From Aestuariivirga litoralis (GTDB taxonomy: Bacteria > Pseudomonadota > Alphaproteobacteria > Rhizobiales > Aestuariivirgaceae): DNA of 64,000 bases. The notes below the pieces were generated by a model, which was given only the letters and a program-made list of their open reading frames with translations, was not told where the DNA came from and did no database searches. Both the position numbers and the translations under genes were made by a program. This document shows positions 16,861 to 25,037 of the stretch, piece by piece. Numbering within the stretch: position 1 is the first letter of the stretch; each line of letters begins with the position of its first letter. The stretch is from assembly GCF_003234965.1 (NCBI RefSeq), contig NZ_QKVK01000002.1, positions 601,914-665,913 on the forward strand. Reading direction: 5' to 3'.

Positions 16861-17868
16861 TCAGCCGATGATTTCGTCGGCTATGACCGCCACGCAGTCA
16901 CCGGGCTTCACGAGGCCCAGGAAATGCCGAGCCGTGAACAGGCCCGATCGACGAGCCCGCAACTCCACTGGTTTCAGGCCCGTTCGCCCGATGGGGTAGA
17001 TGAAGGCAATGATCTGCTCCTTTTGTACCTTGTCCCCCAAGTCGGCGCAGAAGCGGACAAGGCCATGGTCCTCGGCGAAGGTGAAGCAGTCGCCATCGGG
17101 CATGTCGAGCCACTGCGTGCTGCGCACTTCAGGCTTGCCCTTGAGAATCCCGGCGGCGATCAGCAGGTTGCGGCAGCCGTCAATGGCGATCTGCGCGGTG
17201 CGGGCGGATGCGGTGCCGCCGCCGCCGAGCTCAGTGGTAACGAAAACCTTTCCCATCTCCTCGGCTGCTGTATCATACATGCCTACAGCGTCGATTTCGA
17301 GCATCTTCACAGAATAGGGCGCGCCGAAGGCCCGCACGAGCTCGAAGGCGCGCGCCTCCTGCTGCTTGTCAGGCAGGATATGCGCAGCGCAGAAAGGCAG
17401 GAAGTCCAGCGTCTTGCCGCCCGAGTGGAAGTCCAGCACCACATCGGCCATGGGCAGCAGCACGCGCTGGAAATAATCGGCGATTTTTTCCGTCACCGTG
17501 CCGTCGGGACGCCCAGGGAAGGCGCGGTTCATGTTGCCCTTGTCGATGGGCGAGGTACGTGTGCCTGCGGCGAAGGCCGGCTGGTTCATAGCCGGAACGA
17601 TGATAACGCGGCCTCTGACATCCTCGGGCCGAACGCTGCGCGCCAGCTCGAACAGTGCGATCGGCCCTTCATATTCGTCGCCATGGTTGGCGCCGGTGAG
17701 GAGCGCGGTTGGGCCCTCACCGTTCTTCACCACCGTCACCGGGATCATTACTGAGCCCCAGGCGGCATCATCGCGGCTGTAGGGCAGCCGTAGAAAGCCA
17801 TGCTGGATGCCGTCCGAATCGAAGTCCACCGTGGCCGAAACCGGCGACGGCCTAACCTGAGTTTCCAT
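16861..17868 (-). CDS. doeB: N-acetyl-L-2,4-diaminobutyrate deacetylase DoeB
   Basis: This 335-residue protein belongs to the AstE/AspA zinc carboxypeptidase-like deacylases. Zinc ligands H62 and E65 lie in GANHGDEYEG and H148 in LDFHSGG; the catalytic-type Glu is E213 in TTELGG. DoeB removes the acetyl group from the product of ectoine hydrolase, giving L-2,4-diaminobutyrate. The gene follows doeA by only 4 bases when ATG 17868 (site GGGGTG) is used. Position and motif set make the assignment strong. Confidence 0.9.
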   Translation of the reverse strand: METQVRPSPVSATVDFDSDGIQHGFLRLPYSRDDAAWGSVMIPVTVVKNGEGPTALLTGANHGDEYEGPIALFELARSVRPEDVRGRVIIVPAMNQPAFAAGTRTSPIDKGNMNRAFPGRPDGTVTEKIADYFQRVLLPMADVVLDFHSGGKTLDFLPFCAAHILPDKQQEARAFELVRAFGAPYSVKMLEIDAVGMYDTAAEEMGKVFVTTELGGGGTASARTAQIAIDGCRNLLIAAGILKGKPEVRSTQWLDMPDGDCFTFAEDHGLVRFCADLGDKVQKEQIIAFIYPIGRTGLKPVELRARRSGLFTARHFLGLVKPGDCVAVIADEIIG

Positions 17869-17872
17869 CACT

Positions 17873-19054
17873 TCACCCCTTCACGACTAACTTGCGCGGC
17901 GTCTTGCTCAGACACTCGACGCCCGTGTCCGTGATCAGGATCGTCTCGGAGAGTTCAAGTCCGCCGTCATCAAGCCACAGCGCTGGCATGAAGTGCAGCG
18001 TCATGTTGGGCTCCAGTACAGTCTTGTCACCACGGCGGATGGAAAGTGTGCGCTCACCCCAATCCGGCGGATAGGAGAGGCCGATCGAGTAGCCGGCGCG
18101 CGAATCCTTGTGGAAGCCACGTTTCTGAAGCGTTCCGAAGAAGGCCTCCGCCACCTCGCCGCAAGTGACGCCGGGCTTGCACTTGGCGAGCCCCGCCTCG
18201 GTTGCCTCCGACACCGCCCTCTCGGCATCGAGGAACTTCTGCGGCGGCTTGCCCAGATAGACGGTGCGCGACAGCGGCGCGTGATAGCGCTTGTAGCAAC
18301 CGCCAAGCTCGAAGAAGGTACCCTCGTTATTTTTAAAGGGGCGGTCGTCCCAAGTGAGGTGCGGAGCGGTCGCATCAATGCCCGACGGCAGCATCGGCAC
18401 GATGGCGCAGTAATCACCCCAGTGGCCGCCTGCACCGAGGATCGCCTGCTTCTGGATTTCGGCGACCAGTACGTTCTTGGGAAGACCCGGCTCGACCAGT
18501 TCGATCACCTTCGCATGCATAGCATCGACTATAGCGGCGGCACGGCGAATGAACTCGACCTCGCGCGAACTCTTCACTTTGCGCTGCCAGTTAACCAGAC
18601 CCGTCGCATCAGAAAAGCGCGCCTCCTTTAAATGACTCCGGAGGGTCTCGCTGGCCGCGGCGGAGAACCAGTAATTGTCCATCTCCACGCCGATCCGCGC
18701 CTTCGCCCAACCGCGCGACGTGATCACCTGCGAGAGCTGTTCCATCGGGTGCTTCAGCGGGTTCTGCACATAGGTATCATCATAACCCACGATGTTGTCC
18801 GGTTGCATAAAGACGGTACGCCTCGCACCCTGCGCGTCCATCGCGCGGCCCCACCAAATGGGCTCCCCCTCGAGCCCGACGAGAACGCCCTGGTGCACGT
18901 AGAACGACCAGCCATCATAGCCCGTAAGCCAAGCCATGTTCGAAGGGTCTGAGACTATAATGAGTTCCAAACCCTTCTCGACCATTGATTGACGCGTGCG
19001 TTCAATGCGGGCGCCATACTCCTCACGCGTGAAGCGCAGTTCGACATCGCTCAT
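17873..19054 (-). CDS. doeA: ectoine hydrolase DoeA
   Basis: The 393-residue M24-family enzyme opens the ectoine ring to N-acetyl-2,4-diaminobutyrate. It matches what I know of DoeA/EutD: DPSNMAWLTGYDGWSFYV early, IGVEMDNYWFSAAA near 120, AIVPMLPSG, FFELGGCYKRYHAPLSR and SYPPDWGERT. Length equals the family norm (~400). ATG 19054 follows GGAG at 7 bases. It sits between eutA (62-base gap) and doeB (4 bases). A second, more divergent copy lies at the operon end. Confidence 0.92.
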   Translation of the reverse strand: MSDVELRFTREEYGARIERTRQSMVEKGLELIIVSDPSNMAWLTGYDGWSFYVHQGVLVGLEGEPIWWGRAMDAQGARRTVFMQPDNIVGYDDTYVQNPLKHPMEQLSQVITSRGWAKARIGVEMDNYWFSAAASETLRSHLKEARFSDATGLVNWQRKVKSSREVEFIRRAAAIVDAMHAKVIELVEPGLPKNVLVAEIQKQAILGAGGHWGDYCAIVPMLPSGIDATAPHLTWDDRPFKNNEGTFFELGGCYKRYHAPLSRTVYLGKPPQKFLDAERAVSEATEAGLAKCKPGVTCGEVAEAFFGTLQKRGFHKDSRAGYSIGLSYPPDWGERTLSIRRGDKTVLEPNMTLHFMPALWLDDGGLELSETILITDTGVECLSKTPRKLVVKG

Positions 19055-19116
19055 TTTTATCTCCTATAGGATCAATTCAATATATTCGGATTTCGCTATC
19101 TGAGCGTCTCAGCACC

Positions 19117-19881
19117 TTAGTGGGGTAGCTGCAGAGCCATCAGGCGGCCAGGCGCCAGCGCGCCCGACACACCGCAGATGCGCGCGGCGTTCCAGGCGGC
19201 AGCATAGTTGGACGATAGCGCAGTGGTCCCTGTCGCTGCCTCAATGCGGCCGATGATACCCGCGGCGCGCACCGCCGTGCAGGAGATAAACAGCGCGTCG
19301 GACTGCGGGGACGTCGCATCGCGCGCAAGCTCAACGAGCTCGTCTTGGGCAATACGCGCCATATCACGGTCATCCGTCATGTTGAGGCAGGTGAAGCGGT
19401 CAATCGTGTAACCCACCGCCTCGAACATCTCTGCCATTGGACGCGAGGTATCGGGCGTGTAGGGTGTAAGCACCGAGAGGCGCCTCGCTTTGAGTGCCGC
19501 CAGACCCTTGAGCGCGGCGGATACCGGCGTCACCACAGGGCATCCGGGTTTGCCGCGCGTAACTTGCGCCTGCACCACGTCGTCACCAATGCAAACCGAG
19601 GCCGAGGTGCAGCCATAAACGATTGCGTCGAGGCTCTCGCCCGGCAGGATGAGCGCGGCGCCACCTGCGAGGTCAGGCTCCATGGCTCGCAGGCGCTCCG
19701 GCGTCACAGGGTTTACGAAAGGAATGCGCGCCACGTAGATGCCGATTCCTGCGGGTGCCAGGATGCGGGCGAAGTCTACCTCCGTCGTGTGATCGGTGGA
19801 CAGCGCGATGAGACCGATACGGTGCATCACAGGGCGCAGATCAAGCTGCGGCGCACGCGGAGAGATAAGGATGTCGATCAC
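19117..19881 (-). CDS. eutA: Asp/Glu/hydantoin racemase-family protein EutA
   Basis: This 254-residue protein has the two-cysteine pattern of the arylmalonate decarboxylase/maleate isomerase/Asp-Glu racemase superfamily: C91 in VYGCTSASV and C201 in LFISCTAVRAAG. In ectoine clusters this is EutA, acting with EutB and EutC in conversion of 5-hydroxyectoine to ectoine. The GTG start at 19881 overlaps the ehuD stop as GTGA and follows GGGAGG; an upstream extension would only read ehuD out of frame. The role is pathway-based inference. Confidence 0.87.
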   Translation of the reverse strand: MIDILISPRAPQLDLRPVMHRIGLIALSTDHTTEVDFARILAPAGIGIYVARIPFVNPVTPERLRAMEPDLAGGAALILPGESLDAIVYGCTSASVCIGDDVVQAQVTRGKPGCPVVTPVSAALKGLAALKARRLSVLTPYTPDTSRPMAEMFEAVGYTIDRFTCLNMTDDRDMARIAQDELVELARDATSPQSDALFISCTAVRAAGIIGRIEAATGTTALSSNYAAAWNAARICGVSGALAPGRLMALQLPH

Positions 19882-20537
19882 TTTGCAAGCCTCCCATAGC
19901 GACGCTCGAGCCATCGCAACAGGATGACTGACAGCAGGCTCATCACCAGGAAGAAGGCACCGACCAGCGTCATGGGCTCGATATAGCGGTAATTCGAATT
20001 GGCCACGGATTTCGCTTGGTTCATAAGCTCCAGCACCGTGATGGCGGAGAGCAGCGGCGTCTCCTTGAACATCGCGATCAGGTAGTTGGCAAGTGCAGGA
20101 ATCATCGGCGGCAGGGCCTGCGGGATGACGACGTGGATCCAAGTCTGCGGTACCGTGAGGTTGGTCGCGCGTGCCGCCTCCCACTGGCCCTTTGGCACGT
20201 TTTCGATGCCGGCACGATAAACCTCGGCCGTGTAGGTCGCATAGTGAAGGCCCATGCCTATGACACCAGCTACCAATGGCGGCAGCACGATTCCGACATC
20301 TGGTAGAACAAAGAAGATGAAATAGAGCTGCACTAGCAGCGGCGTACCACGGATGAATTCTATCAGCATCGCGGTGGGTTTAGCGATCCAGCCATTTCGC
20401 GAACGCTTGGCGATGGCCAGCACCAGCCCCAACCCAGCGGCGACGAAGGCAGATAGAATAGTTATAAGAACCGTGAGTTTTAGCCCCTCCAAAAGGGTGG
20501 GCATGATCTTAGCGACAAAGGCCCAATCCCACTCCAT
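19878..20537 (-). CDS. ehuD: ectoine/hydroxyectoine ABC transporter permease EhuD
   Basis: This 219-residue inner-membrane permease of the polar amino acid (HisMQ) type has hydrophobic spans near 12-40, 52-75, 85-105 and 185-205. The EAA-like loop for ATPase contact reads EAARATNLTVPQTW. It pairs with EhuC to form the import channel. Start ATG 20537 lies one base after the ehuC stop with GGAG upstream; an earlier GTG (20561) would overlap ehuC. Base composition is noticeably less GC-rich than in the core genes. Confidence 0.87.
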   Translation of the reverse strand: MEWDWAFVAKIMPTLLEGLKLTVLITILSAFVAAGLGLVLAIAKRSRNGWIAKPTAMLIEFIRGTPLLVQLYFIFFVLPDVGIVLPPLVAGVIGMGLHYATYTAEVYRAGIENVPKGQWEAARATNLTVPQTWIHVVIPQALPPMIPALANYLIAMFKETPLLSAITVLELMNQAKSVANSNYRYIEPMTLVGAFFLVMSLLSVILLRWLERRYGRLAK

Positions 20538-20538
20538 C

Positions 20539-21195
20539 TCATCGAACTCCGTCGAGGCCACGTGTCATACGACGCTCAAGCCCACGCACTGATGCGGAGA
20601 TCGCCAGCGCCATGATGAAGTAGAGAATGAGGATGGTAATGAATGGAAATAGCGTGCTCCCCGTCTGGGATCGTACGACCTGAGCTTGGAAGGTCATGTC
20701 GGTGAGGGAGATTAGGGAGACCACAGCAGTTGCCTTTAACAGCTCGATTGCGTTATTCCCGAAAGTCGGAAGCATCAGCGGCACGGCTTGGGGCAATATC
20801 ACGTACCACATGCGCTGGAAACGCGTGAAGTTAAGCGCGACTGAAGCTTCAGACTGGTCCCTCGGAACCGCTAAAATCGCACCGCGCACGACTTCTGCAC
20901 CATAGGCACCAACGTTGAGACCGAGCGCCAGAACACCCGCCAGTAGCGGCGACAAAGTGATTCCAGCAAAGGGTAGAACGAAATAAACCCAGAACAGCTG
21001 CACAAAGATTGACGTGCCACGGAAGAACTCGATGTAAATGCTTGACAGCCACCGGACGGGCGACCAGGGAGCGATGCGACCGAGGCCGGCGACGAAGGCC
21101 ATGAGGAGCGCAAGTGCTGATCCCATTATTGTTAGCTCCGCCGTAACGGCAGCACCATCAAGGATCATCTTTAGATAACCGTACCATTCGGTCAT
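20539..21195 (-). CDS. ehuC: ectoine/hydroxyectoine ABC transporter permease EhuC
   Basis: This HisMQ-type inner-membrane permease of 218 residues (from ATG 21195, MTEWYGYLKMI) has spans near 15-42, 52-75 and 180-205. Its ATPase-contact loop reads SEASVALNFTRFQRMW. It forms the channel with EhuD. An alternative GTG at 21237 would add 14 residues; no strong ribosome site decides between the two. It lies between the binding-protein gene and ehuD. Codon use here is relatively AT-rich (ATT, TTT and AAT codons), unlike the 28-64 kb genes. Confidence 0.86.
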   Translation of the reverse strand: MTEWYGYLKMILDGAAVTAELTIMGSALALLMAFVAGLGRIAPWSPVRWLSSIYIEFFRGTSIFVQLFWVYFVLPFAGITLSPLLAGVLALGLNVGAYGAEVVRGAILAVPRDQSEASVALNFTRFQRMWYVILPQAVPLMLPTFGNNAIELLKATAVVSLISLTDMTFQAQVVRSQTGSTLFPFITILILYFIMALAISASVRGLERRMTRGLDGVR

Positions 21196-21270
21196 GTTCA
21201 CCGGCCTCGTGACGAGAATGGGAGTGAGGCGGCGCACCCTAGAAGCAGGGAGCGCCGCCCGCGTTGCGCT

Positions 21271-22089
21271 TTATTCGCCGCAGAGTTTGGCGCGGCTTGT
21301 GGCGCTCGCTGCCGCAGCCGAGAAGCCGTAGGGCTCTACGATGGCGGCGAATTCGCCATTGGCTTTCATCTTTGCCAGTTCCTTGTCGAAGGCGTCGCGC
21401 AGGGCCACATCTTCTTTGCGGAATGCCGCGCCATCACAATAGACAGGCGCACCCTGCACCGGAGCGACCTTCTCGAGGTTCGGATCATTGGCCTTCTTCA
21501 TGAGGTCCGAGATAGAGAGCACAGGCAGCGAGTAGACATCAATGCGACCGTCTTGCAGCATCTTGAGGCCAGACTGACCATCTGGGACTACGATTACTCG
21601 GTCCCGCGGAACGCCGGCTTCGAGTGCGAGCTTTTCCTCGGTGCCGCCACCTGGCGCGCCGATCTTAGCATCCGGGTTGGCAGCGATGTCTGCGAATGAC
21701 TTGAAGCCCTTGGGATTACCCTTCAACACTAGGAAAGACTCTGCGTCGCAGAGAATGGGTTCCGAATAGGCGACAGCTTGGCAGCGCTCCGGCTTCATGA
21801 ACAAGCCGGCGGTGATGGCATCATGACGGCGTGCCTGAAGCCCCGGGATCATAGCCCCATACTCGCTAATTGAGGCCACAACGTCATTCACACCGAGGCG
21901 CTTGAAGATGACACGCGCGACATCCGGGGCGGCACCGGAGACGGTACCGTCTGCCGCAACGGCCGTGAAGGGTGGCTCGTTGGCGATAGCGATTCGCACA
22001 AACCCCTGTGCCTTCAGGTCATCCAGCGTGTCGGCTAGGACCGATGTCGGCGCAAGCAGTAGCGTCAAGGCAATCAAAGTCTTCTTCAT
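21271..22089 (-). CDS. ehuB: ectoine/hydroxyectoine-binding periplasmic protein EhuB
   Basis: The 272-residue protein has a cleavable signal peptide (MKKTLIALTLLLAPTSVLA) and then a type II solute-binding fold typical of polar amino-acid receptors: FVRIAIANEPPF, GAAPDVARVIF, AITAGLFMKPERC and GAPGGGTEEKLA. EhuB delivers ectoine or hydroxyectoine to EhuCD. Substrate is inferred from the surrounding catabolic genes and the ehuABCD order; ligand residues should be compared with the solved Sinorhizobium EhuB. Confidence 0.9.
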   Translation of the reverse strand: MKKTLIALTLLLAPTSVLADTLDDLKAQGFVRIAIANEPPFTAVAADGTVSGAAPDVARVIFKRLGVNDVVASISEYGAMIPGLQARRHDAITAGLFMKPERCQAVAYSEPILCDAESFLVLKGNPKGFKSFADIAANPDAKIGAPGGGTEEKLALEAGVPRDRVIVVPDGQSGLKMLQDGRIDVYSLPVLSISDLMKKANDPNLEKVAPVQGAPVYCDGAAFRKEDVALRDAFDKELAKMKANGEFAAIVEPYGFSAAAASATSRAKLCGE

Positions 22090-22116
22090 GACGTCTCTCT
22101 CCGTTGTTGTTAGTTG

Positions 22117-22902
22117 TCAAACACGGTGTCCTGCCGCGATTATTTTGCGCAGGAAGGACTGGGTTCGCTCATGCGAGGGATGGCGGAAGATTTTATCCGG
22201 CGAGCCCTGCTCCACAATGCGGCCCTTGTCGAAGAACAGCACGCGGTCGGCGAATTCGTGGGCGAAGCCCATCTCGTGAGTTACGAGAAGCATCGTCATG
22301 TCAGTTTCGGCGGCGAGCCGCTTCATCACTAGAAGTACCTCTTCGACAAGTTCCGGGTCGAGTGCGCTCGTCACCTCGTCGAACAGCATGATGCGGGGCT
22401 TGAGGGCCAGCGCGCGGGCGATCGCCACGCGCTGCTTCTGCCCACCCGAGAGTTGGGCGGGCATGGCCTTTGCCTTGTCAGCGAGTCCCACCATCTCAAG
22501 GAGTTCCATGGCGCGCTGCTCGGCCTTGGCACGCACCTCGCCCTTGGTGAGCATGGGGGCGAGCGTAATGTTGTCCAGTACGCATTTGTGGGGGAATAGG
22601 TTGAAGTGCTGGAACACCATGCCGATGTGTGAACGCATCTTGTGCAGGTGAGGTTCGTCGGCAGGGACCTCGTGGCCACTGCGCTGCATGTGGTAGAGTT
22701 GTTCCCCGCAGACCTTGATGTGTCCGGCGGTGATCGTCTCCAGCGTCATGAGGATGCGCAGGATCGTCGTCTTGCCAGAGCCCGAGGGGCCGATAAGGGC
22801 CAACTTCTCACCCGGCATCACGTCGAAGGACAAGCCGTCCAGCACCTTCAGCGGTCCAAAGGACTTGTCCAGCTTGTCGATTTGGATGATGGGTTCGACC
22901 AT
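22117..22902 (-). CDS. ehuA: ectoine/hydroxyectoine ABC transporter ATPase EhuA
   Basis: This 261-residue ABC ATPase of the polar amino-acid type has Walker A GPSGSGKT (38-45), Q-loop [11 protein letters not shown], signature LSGGQ (151-155), Walker B IMLFDE (171-176) and H-loop VTHEM. It powers EhuCD. It is first in the leftward transport-catabolism operon, 27 bases before ehuB and 93 bases after the enuR stop. The gap before it carries palindromic sites that recur upstream of enuR. Confidence 0.92.
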   Translation of the reverse strand: MVEPIIQIDKLDKSFGPLKVLDGLSFDVMPGEKLALIGPSGSGKTTILRILMTLETITAGHIKVCGEQLYHMQRSGHEVPADEPHLHKMRSHIGMVFQHFNLFPHKCVLDNITLAPMLTKGEVRAKAEQRAMELLEMVGLADKAKAMPAQLSGGQKQRVAIARALALKPRIMLFDEVTSALDPELVEEVLLVMKRLAAETDMTMLLVTHEMGFAHEFADRVLFFDKGRIVEQGSPDKIFRHPSHERTQSFLRKIIAAGHRV

Positions 22903-22962
22903 GTACCGCCCCTATGAGGTTGGCGGCATAATTGTACTGAGTTCAAATCATGTCAATTTTTA

Positions 22963-22993
22963 AATTGTGTCATGACAATTATTCTGCGAATGA
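22963..22993. promoter_or_regulatory. candidate EnuR operator upstream of ehuA
   Basis: The inverted repeat AATTGT-N6-ACAATT (22963-22980) encloses TCATGACAAT and is followed directly by ATTCTGCGAATGA (22981-22993). Both elements recur in the enuR-doeX gap (ATTGTCATGA at 24374-24383, ATTCTGCAAATGA at 24409-24421). Repetition at the two control regions of one pathway suggests a shared regulator, most simply EnuR. The sequence is seen; the binding protein is inferred. Confidence 0.58.
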
Positions 22994-22995
22994 CC

Positions 22996-24381
22996 TCAAA
23001 TTGTAGGCAGCAGTGCCTCCGGCGCATCCGTCAGAAGGCCCGCTATGGTGGCAAGGCCACGACGCAAGTCGTCGGCGCGAGTTGAGCCCAGAGAAATGCG
23101 CACCGCCTGGGCCCTGCCCTTTTCGGTCGCGCAGAAGGCGTTTCCGGGGGCGACGGCGACGCCCATAAGCCGCGCCTGCGTCACGAACTCCACCTCGGGC
23201 CAGGCCTCGGGTAGGTTGATCCAGAGATGCAGGCTCTCGGGGTGGCAGGTAGGCATCCAGCCGCCCAGCGCCTCAGTCGCCAGCACGTGGCGCTCGGCCA
23301 AGGCAGCGGCCTGCCACTGCGCCAGCTCCAGCACCGTGCCGTCCTTCACCCATTGCGAGAGCAGGTCGGCCATGGGTGCAGTGGCCATCCAACTCGCCAC
23401 CAGGTGCCGGTTGGCGGCCGCCGTGGCATAGCGCAGCGGCGCATAGAGATAAGCCAGCCGTAGCCCCGGAACAGTGATCTTGGTGAAGCCGCAAATGTAG
23501 AGCGTCCGCTCCGGCGCAAGCGCTGCGATGGCCGGAGGGCGACTCGCGATCATGACGTTCAGGATGTCGTTCTCGATGATCGCCAGATCATGGCGGCGGA
23601 CAACCTCGACGAGCTCACCCCGGCGCTCTGGGGGCATCATAATGGCCTGGGGGTTGATGACGTTGGGCTGGAGATAGACTGCGCGAATCTGGCCCCTCCG
23701 GGCGATTTCGTCGAGGGCTTGGGGGCGCATGCCGTGAGCGTCCATCGCCACCCCCTCGAGGTGGATGCCGAGATAGGCGCAGAGTGGCTTCAGTGTATGG
23801 TGGGTTAGCGTTTCCGCCGCCAGCCCCGAACCCGGCGGCACCACGCTCATCACGGCAGTGGTGATCGCCGGAGTGGCCCCATTGGTCAGCATAATGCCGG
23901 ACGGATCCGCGTCGATCCCCAGCCGATTCAACCAGCCTGCGGCCACGTTGCGGTGATGCGGCATCACCACGTTGGGCCGGAACGACAGAGCGGAGGAGAC
24001 CGCCATGTTCTCCGCCAGCCAGGCGAAGCCCTGCCGCATCCGGTCGAGGTGCATGGCATCGACCACCGGCTTGAGGATCGAGAGGTCGATAACCTCGCCT
24101 TTCCGATCCGGCAGATAGGGCTGACGCGCTTCGGTGCCCGGCCCCAGAACGAAGGATCCGCGACCGATCTCGCCTTGCACGAGGCCGCGCCGCGTCAACT
24201 CCTCATAGGCGCGGCTAACCGTCTGCACAGCTAGCCCCAGTCGGTCTGCCAACTTCCGGTGCGGCATGAGCTTTGCTCCCGACGGCAGATCGCCGTTCTC
24301 GATCGCGCGAGCGAACTGCTCTGCAAGGGAGAGATAGGCAGGCCGCGAGAGGCCGGCAGGATTTGGCATCCAGATTGTCAT
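22996..24381 (-). CDS. enuR: MocR/GntR-family transcriptional regulator EnuR
   Basis: This 461-residue MocR-type regulator has a winged helix (about 12-75: KLADRLGLAVQTVSRAYEEL) fused to an aminotransferase class I-like domain. The PLP lysine is K301 in CGFTKITVPGL, matching the position reported for EnuR of ectoine-degrading bacteria (around 302). EnuR represses uptake and catabolic genes and is relieved by ectoine-derived diaminobutyrate compounds binding to PLP. The start at ATG 24381 gives the usual length; longer readings enter the divergent doeX gene. Confidence 0.9.
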   Translation of the reverse strand: MTIWMPNPAGLSRPAYLSLAEQFARAIENGDLPSGAKLMPHRKLADRLGLAVQTVSRAYEELTRRGLVQGEIGRGSFVLGPGTEARQPYLPDRKGEVIDLSILKPVVDAMHLDRMRQGFAWLAENMAVSSALSFRPNVVMPHHRNVAAGWLNRLGIDADPSGIMLTNGATPAITTAVMSVVPPGSGLAAETLTHHTLKPLCAYLGIHLEGVAMDAHGMRPQALDEIARRGQIRAVYLQPNVINPQAIMMPPERRGELVEVVRRHDLAIIENDILNVMIASRPPAIAALAPERTLYICGFTKITVPGLRLAYLYAPLRYATAAANRHLVASWMATAPMADLLSQWVKDGTVLELAQWQAAALAERHVLATEALGGWMPTCHPESLHLWINLPEAWPEVEFVTQARLMGVAVAPGNAFCATEKGRAQAVRISLGSTRADDLRRGLATIAGLLTDAPEALLPTI

Positions 24382-24421
24382 GATTGAAAATGTGCTGCAA
24401 TTCATGTCATTCTGCAAATGA
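24374..24421. promoter_or_regulatory. candidate EnuR operator in the enuR-doeX divergent region
   Basis: The enuR and doeX starts are only 58 bases apart. ATTGTCATGA (24374-24383) covers the enuR start codon and is the complement of TCATGACAAT found before ehuA. ATTCTGCAAATGA (24409-24421) matches the ehuA-side ATTCTGCGAATGA at 12 of 13 positions. Sites here could let one regulator control enuR itself and the doeXCD direction. Confidence 0.55.
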
Positions 24422-24439
24422 AATAGTACGGGGTTCCGC

Positions 24440-24919
24440 ATGAAGCTGGATTCCATCGACCTCCGCATCCTGGAGGCGGTGCAGAAGGACGGGCGCATCA
24501 CCAAGCTGAAGCTCGCAGAGTTGGCGGGTCTCTCGCCTACGCCCTGTTGGCTAAGGCTGCGCAAGCTAGAGCAGGCCGGCCTGATCGCGGGTTATCACGC
24601 CAAGCTCTCACCCCGCCGCACGGCCTCCTTTGCAAGCGTCCTCGTTGAGGTGACGCTGGCCAGCCACCGTCAGGCCGACTTCGACCGCTTTGAGCGAGCC
24701 ATTGCCCAGATGCCGGAGGTGGTGGCCTGCTGGTCGGTGGGCGGTGGCGTCGACTATATTCTCAAAGTCGTGGCGCGTGACATCGATTCCTACCAGCGCC
24801 TCATCGACCGCATGCTGGCCGCCGAGATCGGTATCGACCGCTACTTTACCTACATCGTGACCCGCACCGTGAAGGAGGATGCCGGAGTGCCGGTGCAGCT
24901 CTTCGCACCCGAAGACTAG
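24440..24919 (+). CDS. doeX: Lrp/AsnC-family regulator DoeX
   Basis: This 159-residue Lrp/AsnC protein has an N-terminal helix-turn-helix (DLRILEAVQKDGRITKLKLA, then SPTPCWLRLRKLEQAGLI) and a C-terminal ligand-binding RAM domain (about 68-145). In ectoine clusters this is DoeX (AsnC), a feed-forward activator responding to diaminobutyrate compounds. It is divergent from enuR and followed by doeC after 118 bases. The ATG 24440 start lacks a strong ribosome site. Confidence 0.87.
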   Translation: MKLDSIDLRILEAVQKDGRITKLKLAELAGLSPTPCWLRLRKLEQAGLIAGYHAKLSPRRTASFASVLVEVTLASHRQADFDRFERAIAQMPEVVACWSVGGGVDYILKVVARDIDSYQRLIDRMLAAEIGIDRYFTYIVTRTVKEDAGVPVQLFAPED

Positions 24920-24933
24920 AGAAATTCTCTAGT
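24915..24933. promoter_or_regulatory. 19-base palindrome at the doeX stop codon
   Basis: ACTAGAGAA and TTCTCTAGT flank a single central A, a 9-base inverted repeat. It includes the doeX stop codon and lies about 105 bases before doeC. With no T-run it is a poor terminator, and a one-base centre cannot form a hairpin loop without losing pairs. A protein site for the doeCD promoter is possible. Confidence 0.4.
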
Positions 24934-25037
24934 AATCCGCAGAAAGAAAGACCGACTACGCACCGGCGCCGTCAACTTTGGCCACTATCTCCAGCACACC
25001 CGCGCCAGTCTCTGGGGCCTCGCAACGAGGTTAAGAA

